A stretch of 5,048 bases of DNA from SIG672 sp045535095 (GTDB lineage: Bacteria; Bacillota; Clostridia; Oscillospirales; CAG-272). Position numbers and translations under genes: made by a program. Of this stretch, positions 1-5,048 are shown one piece after another. The stretch is taken from NCBI GenBank assembly GCA_045535095.1, contig JAZSKY010000075.1, positions 1-5,048 on the forward strand, read 5' to 3'. Numbering within the stretch: position 1 is the stretch's first letter; every line of letters begins with the position of its first letter. A model generated the notes under the pieces. The model was not told the DNA's origin and did not search any database. It was given only the letters and a program-made list of their open reading frames with translations.

Positions 1-157
1 TTCGATATGATATAAATCCCTCGTTTGCGCAGCAAACATATCGAGTGCGCAGCACATATCGAACGCCGTAGGCGTATATCGAAAATCCCGTAAGGGATTT
101 ATATCGATGCGGGAACTGTCCGTTAAGGACATCACGCTAAGAGTTCTGCTTTTTGGT
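1..157. repeat. Array of short hairpins separated by ATATCGA, with a structured tail
   Basis: This non-coding stretch holds four mini-hairpins in a row: GTTTGC/GCAAAC (23-28 with 32-37), GTGC/GCAC (45-48 with 52-55), ACGCC/GGCGT (63-67 with 71-75) and AAATCCC/GGGATTT (83-89 with 94-100), with loops of 3-4 bases. The spacer ATATCGA recurs at 38-44, 56-62, 76-82 and 101-107, and its complement TCGATAT lies at 2-8. An outer 12-bp perfect inverted repeat (9-20 with 94-105) could close the whole array and competes with the fourth hairpin. A tail follows, with a fifth hairpin TGTCC/GGACA (117-121 with 127-131) and a T-run at 151-154. The tail stops at the stop codon of the DUF4097 gene. Similar ATATCGA hairpin arrays seem familiar from gut Clostridia genomes, but I could not check this. 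It may be a non-autonomous repeat or a 3' structure of the operon transcript. The left boundary may lie outside the window. Confidence 0.75.
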
Positions 158-1123
158 TTAGTTTACATTTATTTTTATATCTCCGGTTTTGGTCTCTATC
201 TCACATCTGCCGCCACTCGTCGTTTTGGGCACGCTTATCTTGCCCGTATCGGTCTTTGCGAAAAATATCTTATCGGAGTTAAGGCTTCCCGTAACGTCGC
301 CCGTGTCGGTTTTTACGTATATCTCTGCTGCGTCACATTTATCAAATTTAATATCTCCCGTATCGGCGGAAATATTGAATTTACCATCTGCGATGACTCT
401 TTCGAGTATCGTATCTCCCGTATCGCTTTGGGTGACAAGATCCTTGCAGTTAACGTCCGAAAGCTTTATTTTGCCGGTATTCACTTTTGCACTAAACTTG
501 CCCGATACACTCGCATTTTTTATACTGATATTTCCGGTATTGCAGGAAATATCGGCACTGCCGAGCGAAAGATCCTCTAACGTGACCTTTCCCGTATCGC
601 TCTTGATGCTCGCTTCTCCCGTAACGCTTGCGCCAACGGCGACGTCTGACGTATCAACGGATATATCAAGCTTTGCGAATGTGAAATCTCCGGTAACGTC
701 AACTTTTCCCGTACTTGCTTTTACATTCAGCGAGAGATATTCCTCTTTTGGAAGATATACCGTAATCTTGGGACTTTTGAATGAAAACAGAGATATATGT
801 TTCCACCATTTTCTTATGTCATCGATCTTTATTTTAAGCTCGCCGTTATCGACGGTTACTGTGTGCTTTACCTTTTCCTGCTCATAGCATTCGACCTTAC
901 ACTTTCCGTCCTCAGACAGCTTAAAGAGAACGGCTGCCGTCTTTACGTTTACCGATATTTTATCAAAATCTTCATCCACCTCATAGATGTTCGTTTCGTA
1001 ATTCATAGTATCAAGTCTCCTAAAATCAAAATCAAGCATCGCGAAAGCGGTAAGGCACACGATGATTCCCACTGCTACGAGAGCAATGGCGGTTATAAGC
1101 CATATTTTTGACGATCTTTTCAT
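158..1123 (-). CDS. Membrane-anchored DUF4097 (toastrack, adhesin-like beta-repeat) protein
   Basis: The 321-residue protein has a short basic N-terminus (MKRSSK), one membrane segment at about 8-30, and a large beta-rich domain predicted to lie outside the cell. From residue 137 it contains ten copies of an xTGxx turn: STGKV 137, DTSDV 157, DTGKV 176, NTGNI 195, NTGKI 215, DTGDT 234, DTGDI 254, DTGDV 273, DTGKI 292 and KTGDI 312. The spacing is always 19 or 20 residues, as in the DUF4097/toastrack family, whose strands stack into a repetitive beta structure. The first 130 residues outside the membrane segment are less repetitive. The start is supported by AAGGAG at 1134-1139, ten bases upstream. 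It is the last gene of the PadR-DUF1700-DUF4097 operon, one base after the DUF1700 stop. Family members occur in envelope-stress and PspC/LiaF-type contexts. The ligand is unknown, and the role as an envelope sensor or surface partner is inferred. The gene looks intact, ending in TAA. Confidence 0.9.
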   Translation of the reverse strand: MKRSSKIWLITAIALVAVGIIVCLTAFAMLDFDFRRLDTMNYETNIYEVDEDFDKISVNVKTAAVLFKLSEDGKCKVECYEQEKVKHTVTVDNGELKIKIDDIRKWWKHISLFSFKSPKITVYLPKEEYLSLNVKASTGKVDVTGDFTFAKLDISVDTSDVAVGASVTGEASIKSDTGKVTLEDLSLGSADISCNTGNISIKNASVSGKFSAKVNTGKIKLSDVNCKDLVTQSDTGDTILERVIADGKFNISADTGDIKFDKCDAAEIYVKTDTGDVTGSLNSDKIFFAKTDTGKISVPKTTSGGRCEIETKTGDIKINVN

Positions 1124-1124
1124 T

Positions 1125-1724
1125 TTATCTTTTCTCCTTCCCTACAAAGCAGAATTTTATGCCGAGCAATGTCTTTTTGGTAAGTATGCACATTCCGACA
1201 CTCGCCGCGCGGCAGACAAAGAAAAACAGTATCGAAAGTCCCGCACACACAAGAGAGGCACCAAGAAGCGAAAGACCGACGGGAGCACTGTCTATAAAGA
1301 CCAGCGCTATGCCTCCTACCGTACCGCCAAACGCCGTCCCTACCATCGCTCCGAAGCACGCCCAGAGCGAGATCACACCCGCCCACAGCGTGACGTACGC
1401 GGCAAGAAGCACCGAAAACGCGGCGGCAAGAAGCGGAAGCCACACAGGAAATCCGAGTATCAAAAGCACGATCATCATATTGCTCGGCTTTTTAGTCCCC
1501 CCAACACGCTTCTTGACTATTTTCGCAAGCGGCACCTCGGAAAGTATCTGCGAAACTATTTCTTCCATATTTCCGAGACGCGCCACCGCTTCGTTTTCGG
1601 GAACACCGTCCTCAATATAGTCGTCTATGATTTCGCCGTAATATTCGAGAGATTTTTGTATATCATCCTCGGGAAGCAGGTGTATTCTGTCCCCGAGCTT
1701 GTCGAGAAATTCACTTTTATTCAT
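1125..1724 (-). CDS. DUF1700 (HAAS domain) integral membrane protein
   Basis: The 199-residue protein begins with a soluble helical domain (about 1-65) typical of DUF1700/HAAS: an MNKSEFLDKL start, an LEYYGEIIDDYIEDG segment at 26-40 and the conserved ENEAVARLG stretch at 44-51. A basic linker at 69-79 leads into hydrophobic segments at about 84-110, 113-143 and 150-172, rich in Gly and Ala. The tail is short and basic. HAAS domains are regularly encoded next to PadR regulators and are proposed to be helical signalling modules linking the membrane to the repressor; that link is family knowledge and is not proven here. The start overlaps the PadR stop by four bases (ATGA, 1721-1724), with AAGGAG at 1733-1738 eight bases upstream, so translation is probably coupled. 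The DUF4097 gene follows after one base. No enzymatic motif is visible. Confidence 0.9.
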   Translation of the reverse strand: MNKSEFLDKLGDRIHLLPEDDIQKSLEYYGEIIDDYIEDGVPENEAVARLGNMEEIVSQILSEVPLAKIVKKRVGGTKKPSNMMIVLLILGFPVWLPLLAAAFSVLLAAYVTLWAGVISLWACFGAMVGTAFGGTVGGIALVFIDSAPVGLSLLGASLVCAGLSILFFFVCRAASVGMCILTKKTLLGIKFCFVGKEKR

Positions 1725-2035
1725 ATTCCCTTCTCCTTATTCACAAATTTGTATATAGCAAACATTTCTTCCCATTCACGACTGAAATTTTCAAGTCTTT
1801 CGCGTCCGAGATCGGTTATATGATAATATTTACGAAGCCGTCCGCCGTGCTCTGCGCTCCTTACCGTAAGCATCTTTGAAGATTCAAGTCGGCGCAGTAT
1901 CGGATAAAGCGTTGACTCGGATATCTCAACGTACTGCTTTATATCCTTTATTATTTGGTATCCGTATGAATCCTCATCCTTTATCGCGGAGAGAACGCAT
2001 ACATCGAGAAGTCCTCTTTTGAGTTGAACGTCCAT
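1721..2035 (-). CDS. PadR-family transcriptional regulator
   Basis: This is a 104-residue winged helix-turn-helix DNA-binding protein. In numbering from the chosen start, residues 5-78 form the PadR domain: LKRGLLDVCVLSAI at 5-18, SYGYQIIKDI at 23-32, the recognition helix STLYPILRRLES at 41-52, and the wing GGRLRKYYHIT at 64-74. The remaining residues would form the C-terminal dimerisation helix. This matches the short PadR-s2 type. An ATG at 2086 would add 17 residues, but the ATG at 2035 is preferred. It follows a near-perfect AAAGGAGGT five bases upstream, the family similarity begins there, and the upstream ATG falls within the -35 box of the promoter. The regulator heads the operon with DUF1700 and DUF4097, and an inverted repeat overlaps its promoter, so it probably represses its own operon. 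The inducing signal is unknown. Confidence 0.93.
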   Translation of the reverse strand: MDVQLKRGLLDVCVLSAIKDEDSYGYQIIKDIKQYVEISESTLYPILRRLESSKMLTVRSAEHGGRLRKYYHITDLGRERLENFSREWEEMFAIYKFVNKEKGI

Positions 2036-2040
2036 AATAT

Positions 2041-2050
2041 ACCTCCTTTC
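2041..2050 (-). promoter_or_regulatory. Ribosome binding site that fixes the PadR start
   Basis: The minus strand reads GAAAGGAGGT here, nearly perfectly complementary to the 16S 3' end, ending five bases before the ATG at 2035. It decides the start in favour of the 104-residue form over the longer reading frame beginning at 2086. Confidence 0.85.
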
Positions 2051-2054
2051 GTAT

Positions 2055-2077
2055 AATACTATACCACGCATAGTATT
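2055..2077. promoter_or_regulatory. Perfect inverted repeat, probable PadR operator
   Basis: The two arms AATACTAT (2070-2077) and ATAGTATT (2055-2062, minus-strand reading) are perfect 8-bp complements separated by 7 bases. The repeat covers the spacer and the -10 box of the PadR promoter, so a bound dimer would block RNA polymerase. PadR-family repressors bind dyads of this general kind at their own promoters. That this PadR binds here is inferred from position and symmetry. Confidence 0.7.
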
Positions 2078-2086
2078 GTTTGTCAA
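2058..2086 (-). promoter_or_regulatory. Sigma-A promoter of the PadR-DUF1700-DUF4097 operon
   Basis: On the minus strand a perfect -35 TTGACA (2081-2086) is followed by a 17-nt spacer and the -10 TATAGT (2058-2063, five of six matches). The -10 is extended by TGG just upstream (TGn motif). Transcription should begin near 2051, giving a leader of about 15 bases with the ribosome binding site close to its 5' end. Confidence 0.85.
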
Positions 2087-2115
2087 GGGGTTGAAGGAAT
2101 TTTTTTCACAAAAAC

Positions 2116-2143
2116 AAAAAGCCGAAGCAAGCTTCGGCTTTTT
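2116..2143 (-). terminator. Rho-independent terminator after glycyl-tRNA synthetase
   Basis: GCCGAAGC at 2121-2128 pairs with GCTTCGGC at 2131-2138. With the flanking A5 and T5 runs the stem extends to about 12 bp around a CAAG loop. A T-run follows on both strands, so it could work in either direction. It lies 12 bases after the synthetase stop codon and 29 bases before the -35 box of the PadR promoter, so it separates the two transcription units. Confidence 0.93.
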
Positions 2144-2155
2144 ATCATTATTTAA

Positions 2156-3553
2156 TTAGAATTCAAGCTTCTTTGCGATATAGTCCTTAACCTCGGCAAT
2201 CGGGAGGCGAACCTGCTCCATGGTATCTCTATCACGTATAGTTACGCAGGAGTCCTCGAGCGAATCAAAGTCGAAGGTAATGCAGAATGGAGTTCCGATC
2301 TCGTCCTGACGGCGATATCTCTTACCAATCGAGCCTGCATCGTCAAAGTCAACGCTGAAGTCCTTTGCAAGGTCTGCAAAGAGCTTTTCTGCATCGGGAG
2401 TGAGCTTCTTCGAGAGAGGAAGGATCGCCGCCTTGAAGGGTGCGAGTGCGGGGTGGAGATGAAGAACTACGCGAACGTCGTTCTTTTCTGTGTTGATAAC
2501 CTCTTCGTCATACGCGTCGCAGAGGAACGCGAGAAGAACGCGGTCTGCGCCGAGCGAAGGCTCAACAACGTACGGAATGTACTTTTCGTTGGTCTCGGGA
2601 TCGAAATATTCAAGCGACTGACCGCTTGTGTTCATGTGCTGGGTGAGGTCGTAGTCGGTTCTGTCGGCAACGCCCCAAAGCTCTCCCCATCCGAACGGGA
2701 AAAGGAATTCGAAGTCGGTGGTCGCCTTCGAGTAGAAGCAAAGCTCCTCGGGAGAGTGGTCTCTAAGACGGAGATTCTCTTCCTTCATACCGAGGTTGAG
2801 AAGGAAATTCTTGCAGTATGCGCGCCAGTACTCGAACCATTCAAGGTCGGTTCCGGGCTTGCAGAAGAACTCAAGCTCCATCTGCTCGAACTCACGGGTA
2901 CGGAAAACGAAGTTTCCGGGGGTGATCTCGTTTCTGAACGATTTACCGATCTGTGCAACACCGAAGGCAACCTTCTTACGTGACGAGCGCTGAATATTCT
3001 TGAAGTTTACGAATATTCCCTGCGCGGTCTCAGGACGGAGATAAACCTCGTTTGCGCTATCCTCGGTAACACCGATGAAGGTCTTGAACATAAGGTTGAA
3101 CTTACGGATAGGGGTGAAGTCACCGCTTCCGCAGTCGGGGCAGGAAATGTGGTTTTCCTTGATGTACGCGCTCATCTGATCGCTGTTCCAGCCGTTGGGG
3201 TTGATATCAAGTTCCTTTTCGTTGATATAGTCCTCGATAAGCTTGTCCGCGCGGTGACGGCTACGGCAAACCTTACAGTCCATAAGAGGATCGGAGAATC
3301 CTGCAAGGTGTCCCGATGCTACCCAAGTCTGGGGGTTCATAATGATCGCACTGTCAAGTCCTACGTTGTAGGGAGACTCCTGAACGAACTTCTTCCACCA
3401 CGCCTTCTTGACGTTGTTTTTAAGCTCTACGCCGAGAGGACCGTAGTCCCACGAGTTAGAAAGTCCGCCGTAAATCTCGCTTCCTGCATATATAATGCCG
3501 CGATTTTTACAAAGAGCGACTATTTTGTCCATTGTCTTTTCGCTGTTGTTCAT
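2156..3553 (-). CDS. glyS: Glycyl-tRNA synthetase, single-chain class II (dimeric) type
   Basis: This cytoplasmic enzyme charges tRNA-Gly with glycine using ATP. The 465-residue length fits the alpha2-type bacterial and eukaryote-like enzyme, not the split GlyQ/GlyS form. The N-terminal catalytic part includes GIIYAGSEIYGGLSNSWDYG at 19-38. Motif 2 runs from FRNEITPGN at 206-214 to FRTREFEQMELEFF at 217-230. Motif 3 contains GADRVLLAFL at 335-344. Two CxxC pairs (Cys93/96 and Cys138/141) suggest a zinc-ribbon-like insertion. The anticodon-binding domain covers about 360-460 and includes KRYRRQDEIGTPFCITFD at 411-428. The start has AAAGGA at 3561-3566, seven bases upstream. The gene lies 30 bases after the LCP-like gene with no convincing promoter between, so both probably share a transcript that ends at the terminator at 2116-2143. 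No T-box leader is visible, although T-boxes often control glycyl-tRNA synthetases in Firmicutes. In Bacillus-style naming this single-chain form is also called glyQS. Confidence 0.97.
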   Translation of the reverse strand: MNNSEKTMDKIVALCKNRGIIYAGSEIYGGLSNSWDYGPLGVELKNNVKKAWWKKFVQESPYNVGLDSAIIMNPQTWVASGHLAGFSDPLMDCKVCRSRHRADKLIEDYINEKELDINPNGWNSDQMSAYIKENHISCPDCGSGDFTPIRKFNLMFKTFIGVTEDSANEVYLRPETAQGIFVNFKNIQRSSRKKVAFGVAQIGKSFRNEITPGNFVFRTREFEQMELEFFCKPGTDLEWFEYWRAYCKNFLLNLGMKEENLRLRDHSPEELCFYSKATTDFEFLFPFGWGELWGVADRTDYDLTQHMNTSGQSLEYFDPETNEKYIPYVVEPSLGADRVLLAFLCDAYDEEVINTEKNDVRVVLHLHPALAPFKAAILPLSKKLTPDAEKLFADLAKDFSVDFDDAGSIGKRYRRQDEIGTPFCITFDFDSLEDSCVTIRDRDTMEQVRLPIAEVKDYIAKKLEF

Positions 3554-3583
3554 TTCTTTTTCCTTTCAGAATCTATACTGATT

Positions 3584-4828
3584 TTAATTTAAAAACTCTT
3601 TGAATTTATTGACGCTTCCGAGATAGTTTGGATTAAAGAGCATCTCGTCGCCAAAGCGCTCGTACGCGCCGAGAAGCGCGATGCAGTTCTTCTGACTGCT
3701 CTCATAGCTGAAGAATATATCGGATATCTCCGACATATCGTCGGGAGTGAAGTCTGTCTTTACAAACTCGAGCATATTTCTGACCTTTGCAATTATGTTC
3801 GGTCTGAACTTCGTGCAAATGCTGCTGAGCATTTCTCTCGAAACGTCGATAAGCACCTGAGACGCACCGTAGCGCGATCCGTACGCCTTATACTCAAGCA
3901 GACCGCCGAGCATTTCGGAGTCAAGGACAATATCGCCCTCGGGGATAATTATTTCGCTTCCGTCCGACTTTTTCTCTGTGAATACCGTAGTTCCGTTGGA
4001 ATACGGTACTCCGCCGAGCGTATCTGCAAGTGTGACGAAATCGTCTATGTCAACGTATCCGTAATAATCGGGAACGATTCCGGTCATTCCGGTAACTGTT
4101 GAGGGTATGAAATTATCAAGCTTCATTTCGGGCTGCTCTGAGAGGTAATTGACGTACGAGAGGCTAAGGCTCACGCCGCCGAGCTTTATCACAGTGTCAC
4201 CCGGAATAACCGTTATCAGCGATTTGGAAACGGTCTTGTTGATCGAGACAACGCAGATAAACTTTATTTCGTATTCGGGTACGCGGTCGAGATACTCGGA
4301 AAGAAGTCCGTCCCACTCGATAACGTATTCGGGAATTATCGGCTCGCTCGGAGTTTCCTCCTCTTCCCCGTCGTTTTCAGTGTCGCCCTCGGTGCTGTCT
4401 CCGCCGTTTTCAAGGTCGTCTCCGCCGCCCTCGGGAGGTGTTTCATCCGTAGAGGGATCCGTCGGCGTCTCGGTGTTTTCGCCGCCCTCGTTTTCCTCGG
4501 TGGTAGTGACTCGCGCCACAGGTCCGACCTCGGGAAGATCGTTTTCGTCACCCGATCCGGTTCCGTCCTCAGGAGTTTCCTCGGGGATCTCCTCGGCAGG
4601 AGTATCGGTGTCTGTTATGACGAGCGCAAACGAGAAGGTCTCGTGCGTTGTGTTTACAGGGCTTGATCCCGAAGGTCCGTTTTCAACGTTTTCCTGCTCT
4701 TCTTCAAGCTGTGCTTCTGCTTTTTCTTTTATGAGAGTAAGCGCAAAGGATCCGCCGTACAGAATTATCACGGCAAAGGCCAGAAAGCAAAGTACGAACG
4801 AGATAAGAAATCCTTTTGCAAACGACAT
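3584..4828 (-). CDS. Divergent LytR-CpsA-Psr (LCP)-like membrane protein with an acidic insert
   Basis: The protein has 414 residues from the chosen start. A membrane segment lies at about 5-33, followed by a charged KEKAEAQLEEEQEN helix. A first strand, TFSFALVITDTD at 64-75, resembles the start of the LCP core. Next comes a linker of about 90 residues (77-167), rich in Glu, Asp, Thr, Pro and Gly, with one basic residue. The core then resumes with KFICVVSINKT at 189-199, VIPGDTV at 207-213 and PDYYGYVDIDDFVTLADTLGGVPY at 253-276. LCP enzymes transfer glycopolymers to peptidoglycan. Their usual IPRDT motif is IPGDT here, and the usual arginine-rich RxR...RQ segment is degraded (YKAYGSRYGASQ at 313-324), so activity is doubtful. 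The start at 4828 has GGAGGT six bases upstream. The ATG at 4867 has no ribosome site and lies almost on the predicted transcript start. Glycyl-tRNA synthetase follows 30 bases later. LCP-like membership is fairly firm; the function is unknown. Confidence 0.82.
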   Translation of the reverse strand: MSFAKGFLISFVLCFLAFAVIILYGGSFALTLIKEKAEAQLEEEQENVENGPSGSSPVNTTHETFSFALVITDTDTPAEEIPEETPEDGTGSGDENDLPEVGPVARVTTTEENEGGENTETPTDPSTDETPPEGGGDDLENGGDSTEGDTENDGEEEETPSEPIIPEYVIEWDGLLSEYLDRVPEYEIKFICVVSINKTVSKSLITVIPGDTVIKLGGVSLSLSYVNYLSEQPEMKLDNFIPSTVTGMTGIVPDYYGYVDIDDFVTLADTLGGVPYSNGTTVFTEKKSDGSEIIIPEGDIVLDSEMLGGLLEYKAYGSRYGASQVLIDVSREMLSSICTKFRPNIIAKVRNMLEFVKTDFTPDDMSEISDIFFSYESSQKNCIALLGAYERFGDEMLFNPNYLGSVNKFKEFLN

Positions 4829-4834
4829 AGCGGT

Positions 4835-4840
4835 ACCTCC
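4835..4840 (-). promoter_or_regulatory. Ribosome binding site that fixes the LCP-like start
   Basis: The minus strand reads GGAGGT, six bases before the ATG at 4828. The alternative in-frame ATG at 4867 has no such site, and the membrane segment follows directly from 4828. Both points favour the shorter 414-residue protein over the 427-residue form. Confidence 0.85.
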
Positions 4841-4880
4841 AAGATTTTTTTGATTTGAAAATGACATTCAAAATCAATCT

Positions 4881-4909
4881 ATTATATAACATAAATAAGT
4901 AAATTTCAA
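4881..4909 (-). promoter_or_regulatory. Sigma-A promoter of the LCP-like gene and glyS
   Basis: On the minus strand TTGAAA (4904-4909) is followed by a 17-nt AT-rich spacer and a perfect TATAAT (4881-4886). Transcription should start near 4874, giving a leader of about 45 bases to the ATG at 4828. The leader is too short to hold a T-box or another large riboswitch. Confidence 0.85.
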
Positions 4910-4980
4910 GAGCTAAAGGCTTCCAATTTTACGAATTTTCAAATAATTAACACTAAAACGCAAAAAAGCACGCAAAACCC

Positions 4981-5009
4981 TTGAATTTCACGCGCCTTTG
5001 TGGTATAGT
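4981..5009 (+). promoter_or_regulatory. Promoter of the downstream tRNA
   Basis: On the plus strand TTGAAT (4981-4986), a 17-nt spacer and TATAGT (5004-5009) preceded by TGG form an extended -10 promoter. Transcription should start near 5016, about nine bases before the tRNA. It is divergent from the LCP-like promoter, and the 70 bases between the two -35 boxes are AT-rich with no gene. Confidence 0.8.
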
Positions 5010-5024
5010 ATGAGGGTAATATAC

Positions 5025-5048
5025 GCCCCCATAGTTAAATGGATATAA
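5025..5048 (+). tRNA. 5' end of a tRNA, probably tRNA-Arg (cut by the window edge)
   Basis: The sequence fits the first 24 bases of a tRNA: a 7-base acceptor strand GCCCCCA (5025-5031), T8 and A9, a D-arm strand GTTA (5034-5037), and an 8-base D-loop with A14, G18-G19 (5041-5042) and A21. The start of the returning strand is TAA, which would be completed by C just beyond the edge. The base after GG is A, matching the A20 identity element of tRNA-Arg, and GGATA in the D-loop is typical of arginine tRNAs. The anticodon is outside the window, so the isotype is an inference. A strong promoter lies immediately upstream. Confidence 0.8.

Noticed and set aside
83..100. Terminator for the PadR operon
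   Set aside because: The 7-bp hairpin is followed by only four T on the minus strand and is part of the repeat array. Termination here is possible but not supported as a standard terminator.
1..108. Possible CRISPR array
   Set aside because: The repeated unit is only 7 bases, and the intervals are hairpins of 11-18 bases that are self-complementary, unlike CRISPR spacers. No cas gene is present.
107..580. Plus-strand reading frame of 157 codons
   Set aside because: It lies antisense to the periodic DUF4097 repeats, resembles no family I know, and its start lies inside the hairpin element.
189..887. Plus-strand frame of 232 codons with repeated SPVS-like segments
   Set aside because: The apparent repeats are the antisense image of the xTGxx turns of the DUF4097 gene. 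There is no convincing ribosome site.
1062..1823. Plus-strand frame of 253 codons, very rich in Arg, Lys and His
   Set aside because: It is antisense to the DUF1700 and PadR genes, and its skewed composition is typical of a shadow frame.
2453..2983. Plus-strand frame of 176 codons inside glyS
   Set aside because: It is antisense to the conserved motifs of glycyl-tRNA synthetase, with no family match.
3572..3600. Possible separate promoter for glyS (TATAGA at 3573-3578 on the minus strand)
   Set aside because: No acceptable -35 box lies 16-18 bases upstream (AAGAGT at best), so co-transcription with the LCP-like gene is more likely.
4149..4853. Plus-strand frame of 234 codons, serine- and proline-rich, mucin-like
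   Set aside because: It is the antisense image of the Glu/Asp/Gly codons in the acidic linker of the LCP-like gene. That gene has the promoter, the ribosome site and the recognisable domain.
5001..5011. TGGTATAGTAT shared with the PadR operator region (minus strand 2057-2067)
   Set aside because: The shared bases are explained by the extended -10 promoter element. The second arm of the inverted repeat is missing here, so it is not a PadR site.

Overview
The window looks like a piece of a Firmicutes chromosome, most likely an uncultured gut-type member of the Clostridia. The grounds are a PadR/DUF1700/DUF4097 operon, a single-chain class II glycyl-tRNA synthetase, strong AGGAGG-type ribosome binding sites, sigma-A promoters with 17-nt spacers, and a short-hairpin repeat built on ATATCGA. 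The taxonomic call is inference from style, not from a marker comparison.

Layout. Positions 1-157 hold a non-coding array of small hairpins separated by ATATCGA, with a tail that runs up to the stop codon of the first gene. All five protein genes lie on the minus strand, so they read from right to left. The first operon runs from 2086 to 158: a promoter overlapped by a perfect inverted repeat, then a PadR-family repressor (2035-1721), a DUF1700/HAAS membrane protein (1724-1125) and a membrane-anchored DUF4097 'toastrack' protein (1123-158). The genes are coupled by an ATGA overlap and a 1-base gap. This is a known three-gene arrangement linked to envelope sensing. PadR probably represses its own operon, and the HAAS and toastrack proteins probably sit in or on the membrane.

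The second unit runs from about 4909 to 2116: a strong promoter, a divergent LytR-CpsA-Psr-like membrane protein (4828-3584), glycyl-tRNA synthetase (3553-2156) 30 bases behind it, and a strong rho-independent terminator at 2116-2143. At the right edge a divergent extended -10 promoter points rightwards into the first 24 bases of a tRNA, probably tRNA-Arg.

The best candidates for new biology are three. The LCP-like protein has lost the arginine of its catalytic motif and carries a roughly 90-residue acidic insert within the predicted LCP core. The ATATCGA hairpin array is not explained by any gene. The toastrack protein has ten very regular 19-20-residue turns. No complete, clearly novel defence or mobile system is visible.
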